Source: Rhodocyclales bacterium (GTDB lineage Bacteria > Pseudomonadota > Gammaproteobacteria > Burkholderiales > Rhodocyclaceae). From it: 32,128 bases of DNA. A program made the translations under genes and the position numbers. The DNA lies in assembly GCA_016235805.1 (NCBI GenBank), contig JACRIY010000075.1:1-32128 (forward strand), given 5' to 3'. Shown here piece after piece: positions 16,183 to 24,353 of this stretch; positions within the stretch are counted from its first letter, which is position 1, and each line of letters begins with the position of its first letter. A model generated the notes under the pieces. That model ran no database searches. It was not told the origin of the DNA and saw only the letters and a list, made by a program, of their open reading frames with translations.

Positions 16183-16931
16183 CCCACGCCCTGCAAACCA
16201 GCCGGCTGGTGAAGCGCTTCGGCGGTTTCGTCGCGACCAGCGACGTCACGCTGAATGTCGCTGCCGGTGCGCGCCACGCCCTGATCGGCCCCAACGGTGC
16301 CGGCAAGACCACGCTGATCAACCTGCTTACCGGCTTTCTCGAACCGACCGAGGGCACGGTGATCCTCAAGGGCGACGACGTTACCCGCCTGTCCCAGCAC
16401 CAGCGCGTCAAGCGCGGCCTGGCGCGCACCTTCCAGATCAACCGCCTGTTCGCCGACATGACGGTGCTGGAATCCGTCACGCTGGCGGTCTGCGAGCGGC
16501 GCGGCATCGGCGCGCGCTGGTGGAATCCGGTCGGCAGCCATGTCGAGGCGATCGACGAGGCAGCGGCCCTGCTGCAGCAATTGCGCCTGATCGACGTCGC
16601 CCATCACCTGACCAAAAGCCTGGCCTACGGCCGCCAGCGCCTGATCGAAATCGCCCTGGCGCTGGCGGCAAAGCCCAGCGTGCTGCTGCTCGACGAACCG
16701 GCCGCCGGAGTGCCGACCAGCGAAAGCCGCGAACTGTTCGAGACCATCGCGCAACTGCCGCGCGAGGTGACCATCCTGCTCATCGAACACGACATGGACC
16801 TGGTGTTCCGCTTTGCCGATCGCATCTCGGTGCTGGTCGGCGGCGCCCTGGTCGCCGAGGACACGCCGGACATGATCGCCAGGGACAAGCGTGTCAAGGA
16901 AGTCTATCTGGGGGAGGCGCTGCATGGCTGA
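16179..16931 (+). CDS. ABC transporter ATPase, LivG type (second set)
   Basis: 250 residues. Walker A GPNGAGKT (37-44), Q-loop in FQINRLFADMT, signature LAYGRQR in place of LSYGQQR, and Walker B LLLLDEPAAGV with aspartate and glutamate intact, followed by LLIEHDMDLVFRFADR with the switch histidine. LivG-specific ending KEVYLGE. Starts in an ATGA overlap with LivM, so the stoichiometry is probably set by translational coupling. Confidence 0.93.
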   Translation: MTHALQTSRLVKRFGGFVATSDVTLNVAAGARHALIGPNGAGKTTLINLLTGFLEPTEGTVILKGDDVTRLSQHQRVKRGLARTFQINRLFADMTVLESVTLAVCERRGIGARWWNPVGSHVEAIDEAAALLQQLRLIDVAHHLTKSLAYGRQRLIEIALALAAKPSVLLLDEPAAGVPTSESRELFETIAQLPREVTILLIEHDMDLVFRFADRISVLVGGALVAEDTPDMIARDKRVKEVYLGEALHG

Positions 16932-17631
16932 GCTGCTCAATCTGGAAGGCGTCTGGGCCGGCTACGGCGATGCCGTGGTGCTGGAGGACATTTCCTTCTC
17001 GCTCGACGCCGGCGGCAGCCTCGCCTTGCTCGGCCGCAACGGCATGGGCAAGACCACGCTGTTGTCCACGCTGATGGGCGCCACCCGTTTCAAGTCGGGC
17101 CGCATGAGTTTCGAGGGCCGCGACCTCGTGGTGGTACCCGCACATCGCCGAGCGCATCTGGGGCTTGGCTGGGTGCCGCAGGAGCGCGACATCTTTCCGT
17201 CGCTGACGGTAGACGAAAACCTCACCGTGGTCGCGCGCCCTGGTTCGTGGACCGTGAAGCGCGCCTACGAGATGTTTCCCCGATTGGAGGAAAGGCGCGA
17301 CAACATGGGCAACCAGCTCTCCGGCGGCGAGCAGCAGATGCTGGCGCTGGCGCGCGCGCTGGTGCTGAATCCGAAGCTGCTGCTGCTCGACGAACCGCTG
17401 GAAGGCCTGGCGCCGCTGATCGTGCAGGATCTGCTGCGCATCATCGGCCGCATGGTCGATTCCGGCGACATGGCGATCATCCTGGTCGAACAGCACGCCC
17501 ACCAGATCCTGCCACTGACCCGTCATGCGCTGGTGCTGGAACGCGGCCGCGTGGTGTATTCGGGCGAGAGCGAAACCCTGCGCGCGGACCATGGCCAGCT
17601 CGACAAGTGGCTGGGAGTCGGCGCCCACTGA
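16924..17631 (+). CDS. ABC transporter ATPase, LivF type (second set)
   Basis: 235 residues. Walker A is GRNGMGKT (37-44), a known LivF variant; signature LSGGEQQMLALARAL; Walker B LLLLDEPLEGLAP; switch histidine region ILVEQHAHQ. The ATG at 16924 lies inside the last codons of LivG (8-nt overlap) and has GGGGGAGG upstream; a longer frame from 16891 is rejected. It completes the second transporter (binding protein, H, M, G, F). Confidence 0.92.
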   Translation: MAELLNLEGVWAGYGDAVVLEDISFSLDAGGSLALLGRNGMGKTTLLSTLMGATRFKSGRMSFEGRDLVVVPAHRRAHLGLGWVPQERDIFPSLTVDENLTVVARPGSWTVKRAYEMFPRLEERRDNMGNQLSGGEQQMLALARALVLNPKLLLLDEPLEGLAPLIVQDLLRIIGRMVDSGDMAIILVEQHAHQILPLTRHALVLERGRVVYSGESETLRADHGQLDKWLGVGAH

Positions 17632-17659
17632 ACGGCGGCCCGCGACAAAAAGGAAGGCA

Positions 17660-18232
17660 ATGAAATCCATAGACATCATTCACGGCGAACACCGGGCTCT
17701 GGCCTCCGTGCTGCAGGCCTTGCGCTTCGTCGTCGGCGAAATCCGCGCCGGCAAGCTGCAACCCGATTTCCGCCTGCTGGCGGCCATGATCGACTACATC
17801 ACCCAGGTGCCGGACAAGGTGCACCATCCGAAGGAAGATGATTATCTTTTCCCCCGGCTGCGCAGCCGATCGCCGGCCGCCGGCGCATTGATCGACCTGC
17901 TCGAACAGCAGCATGCAGAGGGTTACCGCATGACCGTCGAGCTGCTGCAGGCCCTGGTGCATTACCAGAGCATGGGAGCGTCGGGCTTCGCCGGCTTTGA
18001 CGCGGTGGTCCAGCGCTACCTTGATTTCAGCTGGGCGCACCTCAACAAGGAGGAAGGCGAACTCCTGCCGCTGGCCCGCGAGGCCCTGACCACCGAGGAC
18101 TGGCAGGAGATCGACGCGGCCTTTTCCGCCAACTTTGATCCCTATGCGGGCGAGCAGGGCGAATTCGAGAACCTGTTCGGCCGCATAGTGAATATGACGC
18201 CGGCACCTTACGGCCTGGGCCCGGCAGGCTGA
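17660..18232 (+). CDS. Hemerythrin/HHE-domain protein
   Basis: 190 residues, no signal peptide, predicted four-helix bundle. Di-iron ligand pattern: H8 (IIHGEH), H55-H56 and E59 (KVHHPKED), H85 (EQQHAEG), and H127 with E131 (AHLNKEEGE). This matches HHE-domain proteins of the cytoplasmic type that bind O2 or handle iron, peroxide or nitrosative stress. Placed 28 nt after LivF in the aromatic operon, with AGGAAGG before the ATG. A plausible role is oxygen or iron buffering for the iron and flavin oxygenases of the operon; that is inference. No known catabolic enzyme activity. Confidence 0.85.
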   Translation: MKSIDIIHGEHRALASVLQALRFVVGEIRAGKLQPDFRLLAAMIDYITQVPDKVHHPKEDDYLFPRLRSRSPAAGALIDLLEQQHAEGYRMTVELLQALVHYQSMGASGFAGFDAVVQRYLDFSWAHLNKEEGELLPLAREALTTEDWQEIDAAFSANFDPYAGEQGEFENLFGRIVNMTPAPYGLGPAG

Positions 18233-18234
18233 AC

Positions 18235-19029
18235 GTGCTCGACCTGGCGGCCTATTTGCGCCGCATCGACTACGACGGCGAGATCGCGCCCACGCGGCAG
18301 GCACTGGAAGGCCTGCACCTGGCGCACGCGACGCACATTCCCTTCGAGAACCTCGACATCCTGCTCGGCCGGTCGATCGCGCTCGACCTGGCCAGCATCC
18401 AGGCCAAGCTTGTGGGCCGGAGCCGAGGCGGCTACTGCTTCGAGCACAACCTGCTGTTCGCGGCGGTGCTGCGCGAGTTCGGCTTCGCCCCGCTGCAGTT
18501 GGCCGCGCGCGTCCGCCATCGCACCACCGCCTTGCTGCCGCGCACCCACATGCTGCTGCTGGTCGAGGTCGAGGGTCGCCGCTGGCTGGCAGATGTTGGT
18601 TTTGGAGGCGAGGGCCTGCTGTTGCCGGTGCCCTTCGGGACCGGCGAGGAAGTTCGCCATTTCGCCTGGACCTACCGCGTGGTCGAGGAAGCCGCGACGG
18701 GCACCTGGGTCCTGCAATCGCGGCGAAAGCAGGCGTGGAGCGACCTCTATGCATTTACGCTGGAACCGCAGCAGGCGGTCGATTACGAGGTCGCCAACCA
18801 CTACGTGGCCACCCACCCGAACTCGCGCTTCGTGCAGACCCTGACGGTGCAATTGCCGGGTACCGAGCGACGCATGATCCTGCGCAATCGCGAACTCGTC
18901 GAGGATCGCGGGGATGACGAAATCGTTCGTGTCGTGGGCGGGGGCGATGAGTTGCTGGAGGTCTTGCGCGACAGCTTCTGCTTGTCCTTTGCCGAAGGGA
19001 CGCGCTTCAGATTGCAGGCGGCCGACTGA
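18235..19029 (+). CDS. Arylamine N-acetyltransferase (NAT)
   Basis: 264 residues, usual NAT length. The catalytic triad is visible: C68 in RGGYCFEHN, H105 in RTHMLLLV and D120 in LADVGFGG. The THIPFENLDILLG segment near residue 33 is also typical. Transfers acetyl from acetyl-CoA to arylamines or arylhydrazines. The start is a GTG two bases after the hemerythrin stop, so it is translationally linked to the operon. NAT with an aromatic-acid transporter hints at aminated aromatics (for example aminobenzoates) entering the same route, or detoxification; the substrate is unknown. Last gene of the plus-strand run; the 96-nt gap after it shows no clear terminator. Confidence 0.93.
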   Translation: MLDLAAYLRRIDYDGEIAPTRQALEGLHLAHATHIPFENLDILLGRSIALDLASIQAKLVGRSRGGYCFEHNLLFAAVLREFGFAPLQLAARVRHRTTALLPRTHMLLLVEVEGRRWLADVGFGGEGLLLPVPFGTGEEVRHFAWTYRVVEEAATGTWVLQSRRKQAWSDLYAFTLEPQQAVDYEVANHYVATHPNSRFVQTLTVQLPGTERRMILRNRELVEDRGDDEIVRVVGGGDELLEVLRDSFCLSFAEGTRFRLQAAD

Positions 19030-19125
19030 GCGTCTTTGCCTCAGGTACGGCAGAAAATCGCCGTGCTGCCAGCGCCGTCCACAAGGGATACCGTCTCCGG
19101 CTTTGCCGCAGACAAAACCTTTAAA

Positions 19126-19839
19126 TTATTCGCCGAGGTAGGCGGTGCGCACGCGTGGATCGGCGAGCAGCGCGGCGGAATTGTCGGCCAGCGTGATCGT
19201 GCCGCTTTCCATCACGTAACCGCGCGAGCAAAGTTCCAGTGCAAGCCTGGCGTTCTGTTCCACCAGCAGCACCGTCATGCCCGCGGCGGCGACGGCGCGG
19301 ATCACTTCGAACACTTTCTCAACCATCAGCGGTGCCAGGCCCATCGACGGTTCGTCGAGCAGAAGCAACCTGGGACGACCCATGAGCGCTCGGCCGATGG
19401 CCAGCATCTGCTGTTCGCCGCCCGAGAGGGTCCCGGCCACCTGCGCGGCGCGCTCCTTGAGTCGCGGCAGGAGGCCGTGGATGCGCTCGAGGTCGGAGGC
19501 GATGCCGGCCTTGTCGTCGCGGTGGTAGGCGCCCATCGCCAGGTTTTCGGCCACCGTCAGGCGGGCGAAGATGCCGCGTCCTTCCGGCACCAGCGCCAGG
19601 CCCTTGCGGATCAGGTCGTGCGCGGGCAGGGTATCGATGCGCTCGGCGCCGTAGTGGATCTCGCCCTGCGCCGGGATCATGCGCGCCAGTGCCTTCAGCG
19701 TCGAGGTCTTGCCCGCGCCGTTGGCCCCGATCAGGCAAACCATCTCGCCTTCCTCGACGGCAAACGAGATGCCTTTTACGGCCTCGATTCCGCCGTAGTG
19801 GATCCGCAGGTTCAGGGCCTCAATGAGCGCTCGTGCCAA
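19126..19839 (-). CDS. livF: ABC transporter ATPase, LivF (third set)
   Basis: 237 residues. Walker A GANGAGKT (38-45), signature LSGGEQQMLAIGRAL, Walker B LLLLDEPSMGLAP (aspartate intact), then VEQNARLAL. Sequence MARALIEALNLRIHYGGIEAVKG aligns with normal LivF starts. The start codon is TTG at 19839, inside the end of livG (20-nt overlap), with GAGG 6 nt upstream. Last gene of the third transporter operon, ending in a convergent gap with the NAT gene. Confidence 0.92.
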   Translation of the reverse strand: MARALIEALNLRIHYGGIEAVKGISFAVEEGEMVCLIGANGAGKTSTLKALARMIPAQGEIHYGAERIDTLPAHDLIRKGLALVPEGRGIFARLTVAENLAMGAYHRDDKAGIASDLERIHGLLPRLKERAAQVAGTLSGGEQQMLAIGRALMGRPRLLLLDEPSMGLAPLMVEKVFEVIRAVAAAGMTVLLVEQNARLALELCSRGYVMESGTITLADNSAALLADPRVRTAYLGE

Positions 19840-20590
19840 GATAGGCCTCGATGACTTTAGGATTCTTGCGCACCACCTCGGGTACGTCCTCGGCGATTTT
19901 CTCGCCGTAGTCGAGCACGGCGACGCGGTCGCACAGACCCATCACCAGTTTGACGTCGTGCTCGATCAGCAGCACCGTCAGGCCATCGCGGCGCAAGCCC
20001 TCGATCAGCTGGCGCAGGCCGGCGGTCTCGGTCGCGTTCATGCCGGCAGCGGGTTCGTCGAGCGCCAGCAGCTGCGGGTCGGTGGCCAGCGCGCGCGCGA
20101 TTTCGAGCCGGCGCTGGTCGCCGTAGGAGAGGTTGCGCGCCAGGGCGTCGGCCCGGTCGTCGATGCCGACGTAATGCAGCAGTTCATCGGCGCGGCGGCG
20201 GATCGCGGCTTCCTCGGCGCGTTCGGCGCGGGTGTGCAGGATGGCGCCGAACACGCCGGCCCTGGTGCGCACGTGGCGGCCGACCATGACGTTTTCGCGC
20301 GCCGTCATGTTGGCGAACAGGCGGATGTTCTGGAAGGTGCGCGCGATGCCGGCGGCGGCCACGGTGTGCGGGCTTTCCAGCGACAGCGGCTTGCCGGCGA
20401 ACAGGACTTCTCCGCCGTCGCGTGGATAGAGGCCGGTGAACACGTTGAACAGCGTGGTCTTGCCGGCGCCGTTGGGCCCGATCAGGCCGTAGATCTCGCC
20501 ACGACGGATGGTCAGCGAGACGTCCTTCAGCGCCTGCACGCCGCCGAAGCGCTTGCCGATGTTGCGGGCTTCGAGCAGGACCTCGGTCAT
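19820..20590 (-). CDS. livG: ABC transporter ATPase, LivG (third set)
   Basis: 256 residues. Walker A GPNGAGKT (38-45), Q-loop FQNIRLFANMTARENV, signature LSYGDQRRLEIARAL, Walker B LLALDEPAAGM, switch LLIEHDVKLVMGLCDR, LivG ending EAYLG. All motifs are standard, closest of the three sets to the classical branched-chain amino acid LivG. The ATG overlaps the livM stop (ATGA). Confidence 0.93.
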   Translation of the reverse strand: MTEVLLEARNIGKRFGGVQALKDVSLTIRRGEIYGLIGPNGAGKTTLFNVFTGLYPRDGGEVLFAGKPLSLESPHTVAAAGIARTFQNIRLFANMTARENVMVGRHVRTRAGVFGAILHTRAERAEEAAIRRRADELLHYVGIDDRADALARNLSYGDQRRLEIARALATDPQLLALDEPAAGMNATETAGLRQLIEGLRRDGLTVLLIEHDVKLVMGLCDRVAVLDYGEKIAEDVPEVVRKNPKVIEAYLGTSAH

Positions 20591-21642
20591 TTGCGGTCCG
20601 CGTCGAGTTCGCGCTTGTGCCGCGTTTCCGGCCACAGGCCGGCGGGGCGGAAGCGCATGGTCAGCACCAGCGCAAGGCCGAAGATCAGCATGCGCAGCAC
20701 TTCGGGATCGACCAGCATCCTGCCGAACATGGCCTTCTGTGCCGGCTCGACGGTATAGCGCAGCAGTTCGGGCATGAAGGAAAGCAGCACGGCGCCGGCG
20801 ATCACGCCCCAGATATTGCCCATGCCGCCCAGCACCACCATGGCCAGGATCATGATGGATTCATTGAGGATGAAGCTCTCGGGGCTGACGAAGCCCTGGA
20901 TCGCGGCGAACATGCCGCCGGCGACGCCGCCGAAGCTGGCACCCATGGCGAAGGCCAGCAGCTTGATGTTGCGCGTGTTGATGCCGGCGGCCTTGGCGGC
21001 GATTTCGTCTTCGCGGATCGCCACCCAGGCGCGGCCGATGCGTGAATCCTGCAGGCGCCGGTTGATGACGATGACCACCAACAGAACGATGAGCAGGAAG
21101 TAGTAATACTTTATGGGCCCGCTGAAAGTCAGCCCGCCGAAGTTGTCGCTGGCCGAAAAATTCAGCGGGCCGACTTGAAACGGGTCGATGCGGTTGATGC
21201 CCTTCGGCCCGTTGGTGACATTCACCGGCGCGGAAAGGTTGTTCATGAAAATGCGCACGATCTCGCCGAAGCCCAGCGTGACGATGGCGAGGTAGTCGCC
21301 GCGCAGGCGAAGAGTCGGCGCTCCCAGCACGGCGCCGGCGATGCCGGCCACCGCGGCGCCGATCGGCAGGATGACCCAGAACGGAAGGTGCAGGCCGAAA
21401 TGCGGCGAGGCCAGCAGTGCATAGACGTAGGCGCCGACGGCGAAGAAGGCCACATAACCGAGGTCGAGCAGGCCGGCGAAACCGACCACGATGTTGAGTC
21501 CGAGCGAAAGCAGGACGAAGAGCACCGCGAAGTTGGTAATGCGCACCCAGGCCGTGCCGGCCATTGCCAGCACGAAAGGCAGTGCGACAAGCGCCAGTGC
21601 CACGCAGGCCAGGCCGAACTTCTGTCTCGTGCTCCAGCCCAT
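20587..21642 (-). CDS. livM: ABC transporter permease, LivM (third set)
   Basis: 351 residues. LSLGLNIVVGFAGLLDLGYVAFFAVGAY and LRLRGDYLAIVTLGFGEIVRI (each part of a longer conserved block) are classical LivM features. INRRLQDSRIGRAWVAIREDEIAA is the LivM coupling loop. The ATG at 21642 overlaps the livH stop by one base (TGATG). A longer frame to 21789 reads into livH and is rejected. Confidence 0.93.
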   Translation of the reverse strand: MGWSTRQKFGLACVALALVALPFVLAMAGTAWVRITNFAVLFVLLSLGLNIVVGFAGLLDLGYVAFFAVGAYVYALLASPHFGLHLPFWVILPIGAAVAGIAGAVLGAPTLRLRGDYLAIVTLGFGEIVRIFMNNLSAPVNVTNGPKGINRIDPFQVGPLNFSASDNFGGLTFSGPIKYYYFLLIVLLVVIVINRRLQDSRIGRAWVAIREDEIAAKAAGINTRNIKLLAFAMGASFGGVAGGMFAAIQGFVSPESFILNESIMILAMVVLGGMGNIWGVIAGAVLLSFMPELLRYTVEPAQKAMFGRMLVDPEVLRMLIFGLALVLTMRFRPAGLWPETRHKRELDADRK

Positions 21643-22637
21643 CAGGCGCGCTCCGAAACACGCTCGCCGAGCAGGCCGGACGGCCGGAACACCAGCACCA
21701 GGATCAGCATCAGGAAGGCGAACACGTCCTGGTAGTTGCTGCCGAACAGCACGAAGTGCTCGCCGTCGGCGCAGCGCTCGCCCATCCATCCCGTGCCGGA
21801 GCCCGCGCCCGGCCAGCGGCAGAGGTCGGTCATTTCGCCGATGTAGCCGGTGCCAAGTGCTTCGACCAGTCCCAGCAGCAGGCCGCCGACCATGGCCCCG
21901 GGAAGGTTGCCGATGCCGCCCAGCACGGCGGCGGAAAAGGCCTTGAGGCCCAGGGTGAAGCCCATCGTGTAGTGCGCGATGCCGTAGTAGGTGCCGAACA
22001 TGACGCCGGCCACCGCGCCGAGTCCGGCGCCGATGACGAAGGTGGCGGCGATCACACGGTTGGCATTGATGCCCATCAGGGCGGCGACATGGACGTTCTC
22101 CGCAGTGGCGCGGATCGCGATGCCGAAGCGGGTGCGATAGACGAACCAGGAGAGGCCGGCCATCATCACCATCGACAACAGGATGATGGCGATCTGTACG
22201 CCGCTGATGGCGGCGCCGCCGATGGCGAAGCTCGGGTTGTCGATGATCTGCGGAAAGGCCAGCGGATTGCGGCCCCAGATCAGCAGCGCGAGGTGCTGCA
22301 GGATGATGGACATGCCGATCGCCGTGATCAGCGGCGCCAGGCGCGGCGCGTGGCGCAACGGGCGATAGGCGACCCGTTCCAGCGAGTAACCGATCGCCAT
22401 GCAGGCCGGAATGGCGGCGAGCACCCCGGCGAGCACGATGGCCAGCGGCGGCAGCGTGCTTCCGGCCAAGGACGCGATGACGGAGAAAGCCACCATGGCG
22501 CCGATCATCACCACCTCGCCATGGGCGAAGTTGATCAGCTGGATCACGCCATAGACCATGGTGTAGCCCAGCGCCACGACGGCGTAGACGCTGCCGGTGG
22601 TGAGGCCGTTGATGATCTGCTGGAGCAGGATATCCAT
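21642..22637 (-). CDS. livH: ABC transporter permease, LivH (third set)
   Basis: 331 residues. MDILLQQIINGLTTGSVYAV followed by LINFAHGEVVMIGAM is the classical LivH opening, and the end FRPSGLLGERVSERA is standard. Between EALGTGYIGEMTD and GSNYQDVFAF there is an extra stretch of about 25 residues (with CRWPGAGSGTGWMGERC) that I do not expect in short LivH proteins; it lies in a loop. ATG 22637 gives the family N-terminus but has only a weak ribosome site; an ATG at 22679 is in frame and would add 14 residues. Confidence 0.9.
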   Translation of the reverse strand: MDILLQQIINGLTTGSVYAVVALGYTMVYGVIQLINFAHGEVVMIGAMVAFSVIASLAGSTLPPLAIVLAGVLAAIPACMAIGYSLERVAYRPLRHAPRLAPLITAIGMSIILQHLALLIWGRNPLAFPQIIDNPSFAIGGAAISGVQIAIILLSMVMMAGLSWFVYRTRFGIAIRATAENVHVAALMGINANRVIAATFVIGAGLGAVAGVMFGTYYGIAHYTMGFTLGLKAFSAAVLGGIGNLPGAMVGGLLLGLVEALGTGYIGEMTDLCRWPGAGSGTGWMGERCADGEHFVLFGSNYQDVFAFLMLILVLVFRPSGLLGERVSERA

Positions 22638-22656
22638 GACAAATCCGGAGGATACC

Positions 22657-22677
22657 GTCCAGCCCTGTCGGCTGGAC
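22657..22677 (-). other. Intercistronic hairpin between livK and livH
   Basis: GTCCAGCC-CTGTC-GGCTGGAC is a perfect 8-bp stem with a 5-nt loop in the 96-nt livK-livH gap. On the transcribed strand the T-run comes before the stem, so it is not an intrinsic terminator. Such stems often protect the upstream message from 3' decay, which would give more binding protein than permease. Confidence 0.5.
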
Positions 22678-22733
22678 ATAAAAACGGGGAAGGCGCGTCA
22701 GCGACGTCCCCGATAGCTTGCGCCCCGTCCGGC

Positions 22734-24176
22734 TTACTTGGCGGGAGCGGGTGCGGCGGGCTTGGGCGCGGCGGGTGCCGGTGCGGCAGCCGGGGCAGCC
22801 GCAGGCGCAGCTGGTGCCGCCGCGGGTGCCGCAGCTGCCGGTGCCGCCGCCGCCGGAGCAGGAGCCGCCGGGGCGGCACCTGGAGCGGCCGGAGCAGCGG
22901 GAGCCGCACCAGGCGCCGCGGCCGCCGCCGGAGCCGGAGCCGTTGCCGGCGGGGCCGGCGGAGCGGACAGCGCCGCGTATTCGTCGAGGGTCAGCGACTT
23001 GCCGCCCTTGATGATGGCCAGCGGCGTAATCTTGCCGTCCTTCAGCGTGAAGATGGTCATCTCGGCGTCCTTGCGGTCGCCCTTCTCGTCGAACTTGATG
23101 TTGCCGCTGGCGCCGTTGTAGTCGCTGGCAGCGAGCGCCGCCAGATACTTCGCCGGATCGGGCGAGTCGGCTTTCTTCATCGCCGCGATCAGCAGGTTGG
23201 CCGCGTCGTAGGTGAAAGGCGAGTAGAGGATCGGGTCGGCGTTGAACTTGGCCTTGTAGGCATCGAGGAACTTCTTGCCCGCGGCCTGGACCGGGATGCC
23301 GGCCTGCGAGCAGATCAGGCCTTCGGCCGCCGTGCCGGCGAGTTCGGCCATCTTGTCGGTGCAGGCGCCGTCGCCGAAGGAGAATATGGCCGTCATCTTC
23401 AGTTCGCGCGCCTGCTTGATCAGCGGGCCGGCGGTGGCGTCCATGCCGCCGTAGAACACCGCGTCGGGGCGCTTGCCCTTGACCTTGGTCAGTACGGCCT
23501 TCCAGTCGACGGTCTTGTCGGTGCCTTTTTCGCGCGGCAGGACCTTGATGCCGGCCGCCTTGAGGGTTTTCTCGACCTCGTTGGCGAGGCCTTCGCCGTA
23601 GGCGGTGGCGTCGTCGATCACGGCGACGGTCTTGAGCTTGTTGGCGCCGGCGATGTAGTTGGCGACCGCCGGGCCCTGCTGGTCATCACGGCCGACGACG
23701 CGGAACACGCCCTTGAAGCCTTGCTCGGTCAGCGCAGGATTGGTGGCGGAACCGGAAATCATCGGCAGGTTGGCGCCGTTGTAGATGGCCGAGGCCGGGA
23801 TCGTGGTGCCGGAATTCAGGTGGCCGACTACACCGGCTACCTTGGCGTCGACCAGCTTCTGGGCCACGGTATTGCCGACCTTCGGGTCGGCCTGGTCGTC
23901 TTCGGAAACCAGTTCGAACTTTACGTCGCGGCCGCCGAGCTTGATCTTCGCCGCATTGGCTTCGTCGATCGCAAGACGCGCGCCGTTCTCGTTGTCCTTG
24001 CCCAGGTGCGCGATGCCGCCTGTGAGGGGCGCGACGCTGCCGATCTTGACCGACAGCGGGGGCGGCGGGGGCGGGGGGGCCGCCGGGGGAGGAGGGTGCG
24101 GCTCTTCCTTGCCGCAGCCGATCAGGGCGAGGGCGGCAATCACGGAAAGCGAGAGGACTTTGGCAGACACATTCAT
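22734..24176 (-). CDS. livK: LivK-type binding protein, predicted lipoprotein with Ala/Pro-rich tail
   Basis: 480 residues, about 100 longer than usual. Lipoprotein signal peptide with lipobox LIGC (C21, followed by glycine and lysine), then a proline-rich stretch (26-40). A LivK-like domain from about 41 to 400 opens LSVKIGSVAPLTGGIAHLGKDN and contains the typical NPALTEQGFKGVFRVVGRDDQQG. Residues 404-480 are a low-complexity Ala/Pro tail ending PKPAAPAPAK. ATG 24176 has GGAG 7 nt upstream; an extension to 24296 is rejected because it destroys the signal peptide. With glycine at +2 the E. coli sorting rule would predict outer-membrane localisation. Likely ligand is a branched-chain or other amino acid. 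Confidence 0.88.
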   Translation of the reverse strand: MNVSAKVLSLSVIAALALIGCGKEEPHPPPPAAPPPPPPPLSVKIGSVAPLTGGIAHLGKDNENGARLAIDEANAAKIKLGGRDVKFELVSEDDQADPKVGNTVAQKLVDAKVAGVVGHLNSGTTIPASAIYNGANLPMISGSATNPALTEQGFKGVFRVVGRDDQQGPAVANYIAGANKLKTVAVIDDATAYGEGLANEVEKTLKAAGIKVLPREKGTDKTVDWKAVLTKVKGKRPDAVFYGGMDATAGPLIKQARELKMTAIFSFGDGACTDKMAELAGTAAEGLICSQAGIPVQAAGKKFLDAYKAKFNADPILYSPFTYDAANLLIAAMKKADSPDPAKYLAALAASDYNGASGNIKFDEKGDRKDAEMTIFTLKDGKITPLAIIKGGKSLTLDEYAALSAPPAPPATAPAPAAAAAPGAAPAAPAAPGAAPAAPAPAAAAPAAAAPAAAPAAPAAAPAAAPAPAAPKPAAPAPAK

Positions 24177-24240
24177 GGTGACACTCCGTTCGAATCGGTG
24201 AAGGGGGATACAAGGGGCGAATGATATGTCAGGCGGACGG

Positions 24241-24269
24241 ATTCTTGTCATCCGCAATCGTCTTGTCAA
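24241..24269 (-). promoter_or_regulatory. Sigma-70-like promoter of the livKHMGF operon
   Basis: On the minus strand TTGACA (24269-24264, 6 of 6), 17-nt spacer, AAGAAT (24246-24241, 4 of 6). Predicted start near 24234, 58 nt before livK. It sits just downstream of the cytochrome c terminator, so the livK operon is an independent unit. Confidence 0.6.
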
Positions 24270-24290
24270 TGCACCTGGACTGTGAGGTGC

Positions 24291-24331
24291 CGACAAAGAA
24301 AAGGCCGGTCCCGCGATTGGCGGGACCGGCC
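24291..24331 (-). terminator. Rho-independent terminator after cytochrome c
   Basis: GGCCGGTCCCGC-GATTG-GCGGGACCGGCC (24303-24331) is a perfect 12-bp stem. On the minus strand it is followed by TTTTCTTTG, a U-rich tail. It lies 23 nt after the cytochrome c stop. Confidence 0.9.
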
Positions 24332-24353
24332 GGTCTGGGGCGTGTGGCGGGTG

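Noticed and set aside
19030..19125. Possible bidirectional terminator between convergent NAT and livF genes
   Set aside because: Only 4-5 bp stems with long loops and no U-tract; not strong enough to annotate.
22738..23121. Plus-strand Gly/Ala-repeat frame resembling silk or antifreeze protein
   Set aside because: It is the complement of the Ala/Pro tail codons of the lipoprotein LivK; GCC/CCG repeats read Gly/Ala on the other strand.
21564..24224. 886-codon open frame on the plus strand over livH/livK
   Set aside because: It is antisense to two well-recognised genes and its translation is low-complexity Arg/Gly/Asp/His-rich sequence; long antisense frames are expected in G+C-rich coding DNA.
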